From the NCBI GenBank assembly GCA_964582375.1, contig CAZORL010000033.1:1-15929 (forward strand): a stretch of DNA of 15,929 nucleotides, read 5' to 3'. The stretch is from CAKSQF01 sp964582375 (lineage in GTDB: Bacteria; Bacillota; Clostridia; Oscillospirales; CAG-272). This document shows positions 8,732-15,852 of this stretch, in pieces. Every line of letters starts with the position of its first letter. Position 1 is the stretch's first letter. A program made the translations under genes and the position numbers. The notes beneath the pieces are model-generated. The model was not told the origin of the DNA and made no database searches. It was given only the letters and a program-made list of their open reading frames with translations.

Positions 8732-10450
8732 GTGTCAGAAAAAAGAAATCGAAAAGAGACCTCTTACGAGCGCAGAAAGAACTTTTGGATAAGAGTTCTC
8801 AGCGGCTTTCTTGGGGCTATCATGGTACTCGGTATTGTCTTAATGGTTTTCGAGACATCCTTTTACTCATTTAGTCTGCCCGAGACAGAGCCATCGGCAA
8901 CGCCGATGCCTGTTGACAAGGGGCTTGATGTTGACGGAAAAGAGATAAGCGTTGGACTTTGCTACGGCGATCTTGCCGTACAAAGTTTCACGCTTGCCTG
9001 CGCAAACGGATTCTGCCTGCAAACTCCTTCAAAAAGATTACTTCTCGAGCTTACGAACTTGTCATCCGTTCATGTCTGTGTTGACGGTCGCTTGTCATTT
9101 GTGGGCAACAAATTTGTTGATTCGGACGAGGGCGTACAGATCTCATCCGATTATCACATTCAGATCAGCGAATACGCATATAAAACAGACGAGGGTAAAG
9201 GCGATGACAATCCTGCACCGATTAACCCTCAGCCGGGACAGACGATCGTTACTCATTCGGGATTTGACTCGTCAAATATACTCGAATTTGTTGACGAACT
9301 CAATAAATCGGGCGTTTTTGACGGAACCGATAATTTGGCATTTGCTGCTGTTTCCAATCGAAAATACTATATCAGGATTGGCCAATTTGACAGTGAGGAT
9401 GACGCTCGCGCCTCTCTTGCCGTTCTGCGCGAAAGGTTGATCATTAACGGAGCAAGGATCGTTTCGTCTGTCGATGACGGCTATACGATCGTTGACGGAT
9501 CGACCCATCGTGTTGTATGCGAGCTTGATGTTGACGATACCGAGTTCGAACTTGTGGCACTTCGCGGCGAGCTGTCATCTCCCGACAAGGGCAATTACAG
9601 CGGATATTTTTCCTTTTCGTACGAAAGCACGAATCTGAAAACTATCAAAGTTGTCAACAAATTCTCGATAGAGGATTATGTTAGAGCGATCATTAAATAT
9701 GAGGTGACCGACAATATTCCCCAAAATGCGGCAATGGCGATTGCCACGGTTTTGAGGACCAATGCGTACAACATGCTCGGACGGCACAAGGCGGACGGCT
9801 TTGACGTTTGTACTGATGGTCACTGTCATATGTACGGCGGCATCTCCGCCGGTGAATCAACGACGCTCGACGAGGCGGTGAGCTTGACAAAAGGTCAGGT
9901 TATTTGCTGCAACGATAAACCGATAAAGGCACTCTATTGTTTGTCGGCGGGTAGATCGACGGCATCACTTCCGAGTGAGGTGGACGGTGACAAATATCCG
10001 TATTTGGCAGCTGTTTCAACACCGTGGGACGATAGGCAGAAATGGGAGATCGCTCTCAGTTCGGATGATATTTTCTCAATGCTCGAGTCAGCCGGATACA
10101 CATCGCTCCAGGCACCTATCGACAAGATCGATCTATCATTCCCGTCAGACGGAAACTCGCAACATGTCAGCGAGATCTTGTTTACAGATGTTCTCGGAAA
10201 CCGCTTGACCGTAAGTGGTCGTGAGGTCATCCGTGAACTGTTCATACATTATCTGCCGTCAACCGATTTTACCGTTTCAAGATCGGACGGAAGTGATGGC
10301 GGAGCATTCGGCGATTTTGTTTTTGTCGGATACGGAAGCGGAAACGGCATCGGTCTCAGCATCTCGGGAGCAATAGTGCTTGCCGAGCAAGGGATCGACT
10401 ATATAACCATTGTTAATAAATACTATACTCAAACAGAAGTAGGGTATTAA
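8732..10450 (+). CDS. Membrane-anchored SpoIID/LytB-like protein with internal SPOR domain
   Basis: A 572-residue protein (GTG start). A short basic N-terminus is followed by one membrane segment (about 18-41) with the rest predicted outside. Residues 60-200 form a beta-rich region, residues about 203-262 look like a SPOR peptidoglycan-binding domain (YYIRIGQFDSEDDA), and about 291-560 match the SpoIID/LytB domain. SpoIID is a lytic transglycosylase acting on stem-peptide-free glycan during engulfment; LytB relatives enhance amidases. The catalytic-type Glu is kept (E324 in IIKYEV), as is a Cys/His cluster (C360, H364, C365, H366) resembling the zinc site known in clostridial SpoIID. Other family signatures have drifted: the SGG-type loop reads SAGRSTAS, and the canonical His of GHGVGMSQ is Asn (N538 in GNGIGLS). 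It sits in a housekeeping operon rather than with spoIIQ or spoIIIA genes, so a vegetative cell-wall role is possible. Activity is uncertain. Confidence 0.85.
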   Translation: MSEKRNRKETSYERRKNFWIRVLSGFLGAIMVLGIVLMVFETSFYSFSLPETEPSATPMPVDKGLDVDGKEISVGLCYGDLAVQSFTLACANGFCLQTPSKRLLLELTNLSSVHVCVDGRLSFVGNKFVDSDEGVQISSDYHIQISEYAYKTDEGKGDDNPAPINPQPGQTIVTHSGFDSSNILEFVDELNKSGVFDGTDNLAFAAVSNRKYYIRIGQFDSEDDARASLAVLRERLIINGARIVSSVDDGYTIVDGSTHRVVCELDVDDTEFELVALRGELSSPDKGNYSGYFSFSYESTNLKTIKVVNKFSIEDYVRAIIKYEVTDNIPQNAAMAIATVLRTNAYNMLGRHKADGFDVCTDGHCHMYGGISAGESTTLDEAVSLTKGQVICCNDKPIKALYCLSAGRSTASLPSEVDGDKYPYLAAVSTPWDDRQKWEIALSSDDIFSMLESAGYTSLQAPIDKIDLSFPSDGNSQHVSEILFTDVLGNRLTVSGREVIRELFIHYLPSTDFTVSRSDGSDGGAFGDFVFVGYGSGNGIGLSISGAIVLAEQGIDYITIVNKYYTQTEVGY

Positions 10451-10464
10451 TTAAAATAATCAAA

Positions 10465-10472
10465 AGGTAGGA
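10465..10472 (+). promoter_or_regulatory. Ribosome binding site deciding the TetR-gene start
   Basis: AGGTAGGA ends seven bases before the ATG at 10480. An in-frame TTG at 10474 would leave a spacer of only one base, so ATG is chosen. Confidence 0.7.
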
Positions 10473-10479
10473 ATTGAAA

Positions 10480-11172
10480 ATGACCAGAAGGTACAATTCA
10501 TTGGACGCGAAGAACAGGATTCTTTCCGCTTCGGTCAAAATGTTTATTGAAAAAGGATACGGCGCGTCAAGAATGCTTGACATAATCAAAGAAGCAGATG
10601 TTTCCGCAGGCACATTCCAGAACATCTTCCACACAAAGGATGGCGTTCTCCAGACTCTTGCAGAGTTTATGTTTGACAATCAGTTCGCGATCGCAAAAAA
10701 GGTGATCAAGAATTCCAAGTCTCCTGTGTATTTCTATGCAACCGAGACAGCAATACAGCTTGCTTTGACCGAACTCAACGAAAATCTCCGCGAGATCTAC
10801 GTTGAGGCATATTCGAACCAGAAGATCGCCGAGTACATCTATCAGAGAACCTCGTCCGAGCTTCGCGACATCTTTAAGGATTATCTCCCTAATGCGACAG
10901 ATGGCGACTTCTATGAGCTTGATATCGGAACATGCGGTCTCATGAGAGCTTACATGTCAAGACCCTGTGACAAGTATTTCACTCTCCGGAGAAAGATCGA
11001 TTGCTTCCTCGACATAGCTCTCTCGGCATACAAAGTACCCGAGGAAGAGAAGGAAGAGATCATCAACTATATCAGAAACACTGATATTCTTCCTGCCACC
11101 AATGCGGTGATCCAGGAACTGTTTAAGCAGCTCTCCGTCAGATTCGATTTCGTTCTTTCGACGAATAAGTAA
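10480..11172 (+). CDS. TetR/AcrR-family transcriptional regulator
   Basis: A 230-residue protein with the N-terminal TetR DNA-binding domain: a first helix (KNRILSASVKMFIEKGY), then the helix-turn-helix at about 29-52 ending in the signature Gly-Thr-Phe...Ile-Phe...Lys-Asp (F50 and K53 are the conserved aromatic and lysine). The rest (about 60-230) is helical, as expected for the ligand and dimerisation domain, and has no obvious relationship to a named subgroup. TetR proteins usually repress a nearby gene until they bind a small ligand, but here no divergent target or palindromic operator was found; the gene sits in the middle of a housekeeping operon. Its target may be its own operon or a distant locus. 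The ligand is unknown. Confidence 0.9.
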   Translation: MTRRYNSLDAKNRILSASVKMFIEKGYGASRMLDIIKEADVSAGTFQNIFHTKDGVLQTLAEFMFDNQFAIAKKVIKNSKSPVYFYATETAIQLALTELNENLREIYVEAYSNQKIAEYIYQRTSSELRDIFKDYLPNATDGDFYELDIGTCGLMRAYMSRPCDKYFTLRRKIDCFLDIALSAYKVPEEEKEEIINYIRNTDILPATNAVIQELFKQLSVRFDFVLSTNK

Positions 11173-11212
11173 TGCCCCTTTGCACTTACAAACGGAAGGG
11201 ACAAACAAAAAA

Positions 11213-12310
11213 ATGAACTATGTGTTTTTTGACATAGAATGCGCAAACTGCTACCAAGGGAGAGGTAAGATCTGTTCGTTTGGCTATGTTATAACCGATG
11301 AGAGTTTTAATATCGTCGAACAGCACGACATGATAGTCAATCCCGATTCAAAGTTCAATTTGGGACCTGATATTAAACTCGCTTACACAAAAAGCGAGTT
11401 CAAGCATGCGCCGCTTTTTCCGATGTTCTATGATGAGATAGATACACTTTTGACCGACCCGGATTCGCTCGTTTTCGGTTTTTCAGTCAATAATGACGCG
11501 CGATATGTAAGAGATGATTGTAAAAGATACGGTCTGCCGCATATCAACTATCGCTTTTACGATGTTCAGCAGATGTACATGTGTTATCAGGAGATCAAGA
11601 ACCAGCCCTCCCTTGTAGGGATTTGCGAACAATACGGTATTGATGAAAATCAGGACATACATAAGAGCGACGATGATGCACGAATGACGATGGAGGTTTT
11701 GAAAAATCTCTGTGATATCACCGGAAAGAGCGCTCCCGAGCTGATCGAAGAATATCCGAGATCGGTCGGTGAGATAAATGAGGGAGAGTTCAGATGGGTT
11801 TACGCCCCACCGAAAGAACCTAAGGTTGCGGCGGTAAGATCCAAAAAGACAAGACGCAGATCCGGAAACGGAATGTCTCGTTATTCACCGAATTACAAGT
11901 ATTTCCAAAAGTTCAACGACAAACTTGACATATGCACTAATTCGGAGTCACCCCTTTGCGGCAGAATCGTTTGCATATCGGCAAATTATGAGGAAAAGCA
12001 TTTTCGCCAGATGGTCTATATCGCCAAAAAGCTCGCAGAGCTTGGTGCGATATATACATCTGTCGCAAGCAGAGCCGACTATTTTGTCACTTATGAAGTC
12101 ACTAAAGCAGACGGAACACCCAAAATCTGTCCGAGAAAAGCGAAGATATCTGAACTTGCGCAAAACAACGAAAACATTAAGATCGTTGACTTTGATGAGT
12201 TTATAAAAGATGCGCAAATCGATACCTGCGAACTTGACGCTTTTCGTGTCGTAAAAGATGAAAATTCATCTACGGATATCTCAGACAGCGAAAATGTTAC
12301 TGCTGAATAA
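11213..12310 (+). CDS. DEDDh 3'-5' exonuclease with BRCT-like C-terminal domain
   Basis: A 365-residue protein. The N-terminal half (about 1-175) is an RNase T/DnaQ-type exonuclease: FFDIE supplies D7 and E9, the second motif NND supplies D95, and HKSDDDA supplies H150 and D155 in the H-x4-D spacing of the DEDDh class. All four acidic ligands for two metal ions are present, so the domain should be active on DNA or RNA ends. A basic linker (about 200-235, rich in Lys and Arg) follows. Residues about 246-335 (PLCGRIVCISANY...AKKLAELGA...ADYFVTYE...FDEFI) have the pattern of a BRCT domain, like the C-terminus of LigA at the other end of this operon. The ATG at 11213 follows GGAAGGG (11194-11200) with a rather long 12-base spacer; an in-frame TTG at 11180 has no site. 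It ends at a terminator. Substrate is unknown; a repair or proofreading role is inference. Confidence 0.85.
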   Translation: MNYVFFDIECANCYQGRGKICSFGYVITDESFNIVEQHDMIVNPDSKFNLGPDIKLAYTKSEFKHAPLFPMFYDEIDTLLTDPDSLVFGFSVNNDARYVRDDCKRYGLPHINYRFYDVQQMYMCYQEIKNQPSLVGICEQYGIDENQDIHKSDDDARMTMEVLKNLCDITGKSAPELIEEYPRSVGEINEGEFRWVYAPPKEPKVAAVRSKKTRRRSGNGMSRYSPNYKYFQKFNDKLDICTNSESPLCGRIVCISANYEEKHFRQMVYIAKKLAELGAIYTSVASRADYFVTYEVTKADGTPKICPRKAKISELAQNNENIKIVDFDEFIKDAQIDTCELDAFRVVKDENSSTDISDSENVTAE

Positions 12311-12355
12311 ACTACAAAAAATCGCTCTCCGGCAAGGAGAGCGATTTTTTGTAGT
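12311..12355. terminator. Bidirectional intrinsic terminator between the exonuclease gene and fba
   Basis: Two perfectly complementary 20-base arms (12311-12330 and 12336-12355) flank a five-base loop GGCAA. The GC-rich core TCGCTCTCC/GGAGAGCGA is bordered by an A6 run on the left and a T6 run on the right, so transcripts from either strand end in a stem plus U-tract. It starts right after the exonuclease stop and lies 14 bases beyond the fba stop, serving both convergent units. Confidence 0.95.
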
Positions 12356-12369
12356 TAAATAAAAGGGAA

Positions 12370-13233
12370 TTAAGCCTTGTTAGCAGAGCCGAAAAGCTCG
12401 ATCTTTTCTCTGACTGTCTGCTTGATAGCCTCAAAACCGGGTGCAAGCAGTTTTCTGGGGTCGAATCCCTTGCCGGTAAGATCCTTGCCTGCCTCGACAT
12501 ACTCGCGTGTTGCGGCAGCAAATGTAAGCTGGCACTCTGTGTTGACATTGATCTTGGATACGCCGAGCGAGATTGCTTTCTTGATCATGTCCTCTGGAAT
12601 GCCCGTTCCGCCGTGAAGCACAAGGGGCATCTTGCCAACCTTCTCGGATACTGCGGCAAGAGTTTCAAATGAGAGACCTGCCCAGTTTGCGGGATACTTG
12701 CCGTGAATATTGCCGATGCCTGCAGCAAGCATGGTAACACCGAGGTCGGCGATCATCTTGCACTCTTCGGGATCTGCACACTCACCCATACCGACAACGC
12801 CGTCTTCCTCGCCGCCGATTGAGCCGACCTCTGCCTCAAGCGAGAGACCGAGCGCATCGGAAACATGAACGAGCTCAGTGGTCTTTGCCACGTTCTCTTC
12901 GATCGGATAATGCGATCCGTCGAACATGATCGATGTAAATCCTGCCTTGATGCACTTGTAGCAGCCTTCGTATGTGCCGTGATCAAGGTGGAGAGCTACG
13001 GGAACTGTGATTCCGAGGCTCTTGTCCATTGCACGAACCATAGCGGCAACGGTCTCGAAACCTGTCATGTATTTGCCTGCGCCCTCGGAGACACCGAGAA
13101 TAACAGGGCTGTTCATTTCCTGAGCTGTGAGAAGGATTGCCTTTGTCCATTCAAGATTGTTGATGTTGAACTGTCCTACGGCATAGTGTCCTTCCTTGGC
13201 TTTTGTAAGCATTTCTTTTGCGTTAACTAACAT
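12370..13233 (-). CDS. fba: Class II fructose-1,6-bisphosphate aldolase
   Basis: Cleaves fructose-1,6-bisphosphate to dihydroxyacetone phosphate and glyceraldehyde-3-phosphate in glycolysis, and runs in reverse for gluconeogenesis; zinc-dependent and cytoplasmic. The 287-residue length fits the short Bacillus-type class IIA enzymes. Visible motifs are LHLDHG with catalytic D84 and zinc ligand H85, EAEVG (E133, E135), GNIHGKY with H177, LHGGTG with H207, and the phosphate-binding INVNTE near N229-N231. All catalytic residues are intact. On the - strand AAGGAG (13243-13248) lies nine bases before the ATG. It is a monocistronic gene running against the long operon. Tagatose- or other ketose-bisphosphate aldolases share this fold, but as a single copy with these motifs fructose bisphosphate is the best call. 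Confidence 0.95.
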   Translation of the reverse strand: MLVNAKEMLTKAKEGHYAVGQFNINNLEWTKAILLTAQEMNSPVILGVSEGAGKYMTGFETVAAMVRAMDKSLGITVPVALHLDHGTYEGCYKCIKAGFTSIMFDGSHYPIEENVAKTTELVHVSDALGLSLEAEVGSIGGEEDGVVGMGECADPEECKMIADLGVTMLAAGIGNIHGKYPANWAGLSFETLAAVSEKVGKMPLVLHGGTGIPEDMIKKAISLGVSKINVNTECQLTFAAATREYVEAGKDLTGKGFDPRKLLAPGFEAIKQTVREKIELFGSANKA

Positions 13234-13246
13234 TTTATATTACTCC

Positions 13247-13257
13247 TTCGCAAATGG
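13247..13257 (+). repeat. Direct repeat TTCGCAAATGG, copy 1
   Basis: The same 11 bases occur again at 13379-13389. This copy overlaps the fba ribosome-binding region on the opposite strand, inside the expected fba 5' untranslated leader. Confidence 0.6.
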
Positions 13258-13272
13258 TTTTCATTCCCCATC

Positions 13273-13278
13273 ATTATA
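13273..13278 (-). promoter_or_regulatory. Probable -10 box of fba
   Basis: On the - strand this reads TATAAT, 39 bases before the fba start codon. No good -35 hexamer lies at 16-18 bases; the upstream T/A tracts may act as an UP element. Called from the -10 box and position only. Confidence 0.5.
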
Positions 13279-13378
13279 CACCATATTTCAAAAAAAATAA
13301 AGTCTTTTTTGAAAAAAATATTTTTATTAACAAAAAGTTCAGATACGCTAAAAAAATAAATCGATTTTTTTTACTTTT

Positions 13379-13389
13379 TTCGCAAATGG
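13379..13389 (+). repeat. Direct repeat TTCGCAAATGG, copy 2
   Basis: Second copy of the 11-bp repeat, ending two bases before the -35 box of the MATE promoter, a position suited to a regulator site. Confidence 0.6.
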
Positions 13390-13391
13390 GA

Positions 13392-13419
13392 TTGATTTTT
13401 ATTAAATTTGTGGTATAAT
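13392..13419 (+). promoter_or_regulatory. Extended -10 promoter of the MATE operon
   Basis: TTGATT (13392-13397) and a perfect TATAAT (13414-13419) are separated by 16 bases, with TG at 13411-13412 making an extended -10. The expected transcript start is near 13426. A ribosome site AAAGGAA (13440-13446) follows, seven bases before the ATG. Confidence 0.8.
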
Positions 13420-13453
13420 ATAAGGGTATTTTTGTTTTGAAAGGAATTATAAA

Positions 13454-14851
13454 ATGACCTCTGAATTATCAAGAGAAAATAAGATGGGAACAAGACCTGT
13501 TTTTGGACTCATCATCTCAATGTCGCTTCCGATGATGGCATCGATGCTTGTTCAGGCTCTTTACAATGTTGTCGATACATACTTTGTTTCGATGCTCTCA
13601 AACGATGCATTAACTGCTGTTTCGGATGCTTTCGCCGCACAAAACTTAATGATCGGAATCGCAACCGGCACAGGCGTTGGTATAAACGCACTACTGTCAA
13701 GATCCCTCGGCGAGCACGAATACAAAAAAGCAAATCGTGTTGCGGGCAACGGCATATTGCTTGCGTGCTTCGGATGTTTGCTTTCCGTACTTTTCGGAAT
13801 CTTTCTTGTTCCGTCCTATTTCAGAATGATATCCGACATCACAAAAATTCAAGAACTCGGTGAAACCTATTTAAAAATATGCTGTGTTGGCTCTCTCGGC
13901 ATTTTCATCGAGGTCACATTTGAACGTCTGATGCAATCTACCGGCAAGACTATATATACTATGTTTACGCAAGGGCTCGGTGCTATCATCAATATTATTC
14001 TCGACCCTTGTCTTATATTCGGACTTGGTCCGTTTCCGAAAATGGGAATTGCCGGTGCGGCGGTTGCGACGGTTATCGGACAATTCGCATCGGCGGCACT
14101 TGCCGTTGTTTTGCATTTAACAAAAAATCGCGAGATAAAGCTTACATCCGACAGTATGAGACCCGATAAAGGGCTTATCTGGGGCATATACTCGGTCGGC
14201 ATTCCGTCGATCATTATGGTAGCTATCGGTTCAGTCATGAATTTCGCAATAAATATAGTTCTCAAATCGATCGACCCGAGTGAGATCGCGAACAGCGTTT
14301 TCGGTATTTATTATAAACTACAATCATTCGTATTTATGCCGGTTTTTGGTCTTAACAATGGTCTTATCCCGATAGTTGCGTACAATTTCGGCGCAAAGAA
14401 AAAAGAACGTATGATCAAAGCGGTAAAATACGCGACATTTATTGCACTCGCTATCATGGCGGTTGGCCTGATATTTTTCCAGCTCATACCGAAAGAACTC
14501 CTCAACATTTTCGCGCATGATGTTGAAAAGGAACAGACGCTGCTTGCGGTCGGTGTTCCTGCGCTTCGGACGATCAGTCTGTGCTTCGTCTTTGCGGGCG
14601 TCTGCATCGTTCTCGGAGCTGTATTCCAAGCACTCGGTAAGGGACATCTGTCCATGTATGTTTCGATAGCAAGACAGCTCGTTGTCCTCGTTCCGGTGGC
14701 ATATCTGCTTTCGCTTACCGGCAAAGTCTCCGCTGTCTGGTTTTCTTTTCCTATCGCCGAAATAATGTCGCTCGCCGTTACGATCTTTTTCTTTGTAAGA
14801 TTGTATAAGTCGGTGATACAAAAGCTTTCCGACGAAGGAGAGGAAAAATGA
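13454..14851 (+). CDS. MATE-family multidrug/metabolite efflux transporter
   Basis: A 465-residue integral membrane protein with about twelve hydrophobic segments in two MatE repeats (about 15-175 and 235-400), the usual length and layout. MATE proteins export organic cations or other small molecules in exchange for Na+ or H+. The first helix contains P26 and D41 (SLPMMASMLVQALYNVVDTYF); an acidic residue at this position is known in DinF-type MATE proteins to take part in cation coupling. Short positively charged loops and a Gly-rich segment (GIATGTGVGINALLSRSLGEHEYKKA, split by loops) fit the family. The substrate cannot be read. The stop overlaps the start of the next gene by ATGA, so it forms a two-gene unit with the oxidoreductase. 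It is not linked to the TetR gene, which lies beyond fba. Confidence 0.93.
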   Translation: MTSELSRENKMGTRPVFGLIISMSLPMMASMLVQALYNVVDTYFVSMLSNDALTAVSDAFAAQNLMIGIATGTGVGINALLSRSLGEHEYKKANRVAGNGILLACFGCLLSVLFGIFLVPSYFRMISDITKIQELGETYLKICCVGSLGIFIEVTFERLMQSTGKTIYTMFTQGLGAIINIILDPCLIFGLGPFPKMGIAGAAVATVIGQFASAALAVVLHLTKNREIKLTSDSMRPDKGLIWGIYSVGIPSIIMVAIGSVMNFAINIVLKSIDPSEIANSVFGIYYKLQSFVFMPVFGLNNGLIPIVAYNFGAKKKERMIKAVKYATFIALAIMAVGLIFFQLIPKELLNIFAHDVEKEQTLLAVGVPALRTISLCFVFAGVCIVLGAVFQALGKGHLSMYVSIARQLVVLVPVAYLLSLTGKVSAVWFSFPIAEIMSLAVTIFFFVRLYKSVIQKLSDEGEEK

Positions 14852-15852
14852 CCCCAAACGCAGGGAAGTGTGCTCTGAGATTTGCCGTAATCGGCAGTTT
14901 CTGGCTTACTGAAAAGATGATATCTGTTATTGATTCCTCCGACAAGGCGATTTACGCCGCACAATATTCACGATCGCTCGAAAGAGCACGTGAATTTGTC
15001 GGCGACAGACCGGAAGTTAAGCTGTATGACAGCATCGAAGATCTCGCAAAAGACGAGAGTATCGATGCCGTTTATATCGCATCGCCGAATTATTTGCATT
15101 ACGAACACTCGAAAAAAATGCTTCTTGCGGGTAAACACGTTCTGTGCGAGAAGCCGATAACAGTACAACCGTGGCAGTATTCGGAACTTTGTGAAATATC
15201 TAACAATCATCGGCTTGTCTACATGGAAGCCATGATGAATGCGCATCATCCAATGTTGAATGAGCTTTTGCGGAGAATTTCGGAGTCGGATGGGAAGATC
15301 ATAGGTGGGAACATCAATTTCTGCAAAAGATCGTCAAAGCTTGACAACTACAACAAGGGTATAATTGCATCCACATTTGATAAAAAATGCTGTGGTGGCG
15401 CACTTATGGATCTCGGGATCTATGTTGTAAGCATACTCGTGCGTCTTTTTGGCGTGCCAAATGCGGTTTGCGGCAAAGCAACATTCGGTAAAGGAGATGC
15501 CGATATAACCGACGCTCTCCAATTTGTGTACGACGGCTTTACGATCGGTGCAAATATATCAAAGTTCGGAACAAGCATTTGTCCGAGCGAGATTATGCTC
15601 GAAGACCGATCTATTTTGATTGGCGACATATCTCGTTTAGGCGACATAAAAATCGCTTGCAAAGAAGATTTGAATGTTCTGAGATCTGAGTCGAGCTTTG
15701 AGTTCTGCATGAAAAACGAACTTGACAAATTTGCAAGTTTTGTCGGTAAAACTCAAACTGATCTCGATTACAAAAAACTTCAACAAACAACGCTTGATGA
15801 GATAAAAGTCCTCAAAATGGCTAGAGACGCCATTGGATATGAAATACTGTAA
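14848..15852 (+). CDS. Gfo/Idh/MocA-family NAD(P)-dependent oxidoreductase
   Basis: A 334-residue cytoplasmic oxidoreductase. The Rossmann domain (about 10-125) runs through the signature CEKP (100-103), where the lysine helps bind cofactor and substrate. The C-terminal alpha/beta domain has GGALMDLGIYVV (183-194), as in dihydrodiol-dehydrogenase-like members. Family members oxidise or reduce sugars, inositols or similar polyols with NAD(P); the substrate here is unknown. The nucleotide loop reads VIGSFWLTEKM (14-24) where relatives usually have a second glycine (GTGWIA-like), so F18 replaces the second Gly of the fingerprint. The strong ribosome site GGAGAGGA (14837-14843) lies inside the end of the MATE gene, and the two overlap by four bases. 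Co-production with a transporter suggests linked function, but that is inference. Confidence 0.92.
   Translation: MTPNAGKCALRFAVIGSFWLTEKMISVIDSSDKAIYAAQYSRSLERAREFVGDRPEVKLYDSIEDLAKDESIDAVYIASPNYLHYEHSKKMLLAGKHVLCEKPITVQPWQYSELCEISNNHRLVYMEAMMNAHHPMLNELLRRISESDGKIIGGNINFCKRSSKLDNYNKGIIASTFDKKCCGGALMDLGIYVVSILVRLFGVPNAVCGKATFGKGDADITDALQFVYDGFTIGANISKFGTSICPSEIMLEDRSILIGDISRLGDIKIACKEDLNVLRSESSFEFCMKNELDKFASFVGKTQTDLDYKKLQQTTLDEIKVLKMARDAIGYEIL

Larger units (their letters stand above)
13234..13453. other. AT-rich divergent intergenic region with A/T tracts
   Basis: These 220 bases separate fba from the MATE gene. Between 13290 and 13380 lie about eight runs of five to eight A or T, a composition typical of curved DNA or promoter UP elements, though the spacing is irregular. 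The region contains both divergent promoters and an 11-bp direct repeat. No gene or RNA structure was recognised. Confidence 0.8.

Noticed and set aside
10390..10479. Separate promoter for the TetR gene
   Set aside because: AT-rich words are present but no -35/-10 pair with acceptable spacing was found.
11180..11212. TTG start for the exonuclease gene
   Set aside because: No ribosome site precedes it, and the DEDDh fold begins right at the ATG at 11213.
12865..13230. 121-residue + strand frame antisense to fba
   Set aside because: Fully inside the aldolase gene on the opposite strand, with no family resemblance.
14311..14964. 217-residue open frame on the - strand across the MATE/oxidoreductase junction
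   Set aside because: It overlaps two well-supported genes and shows no domain or initiation signal.
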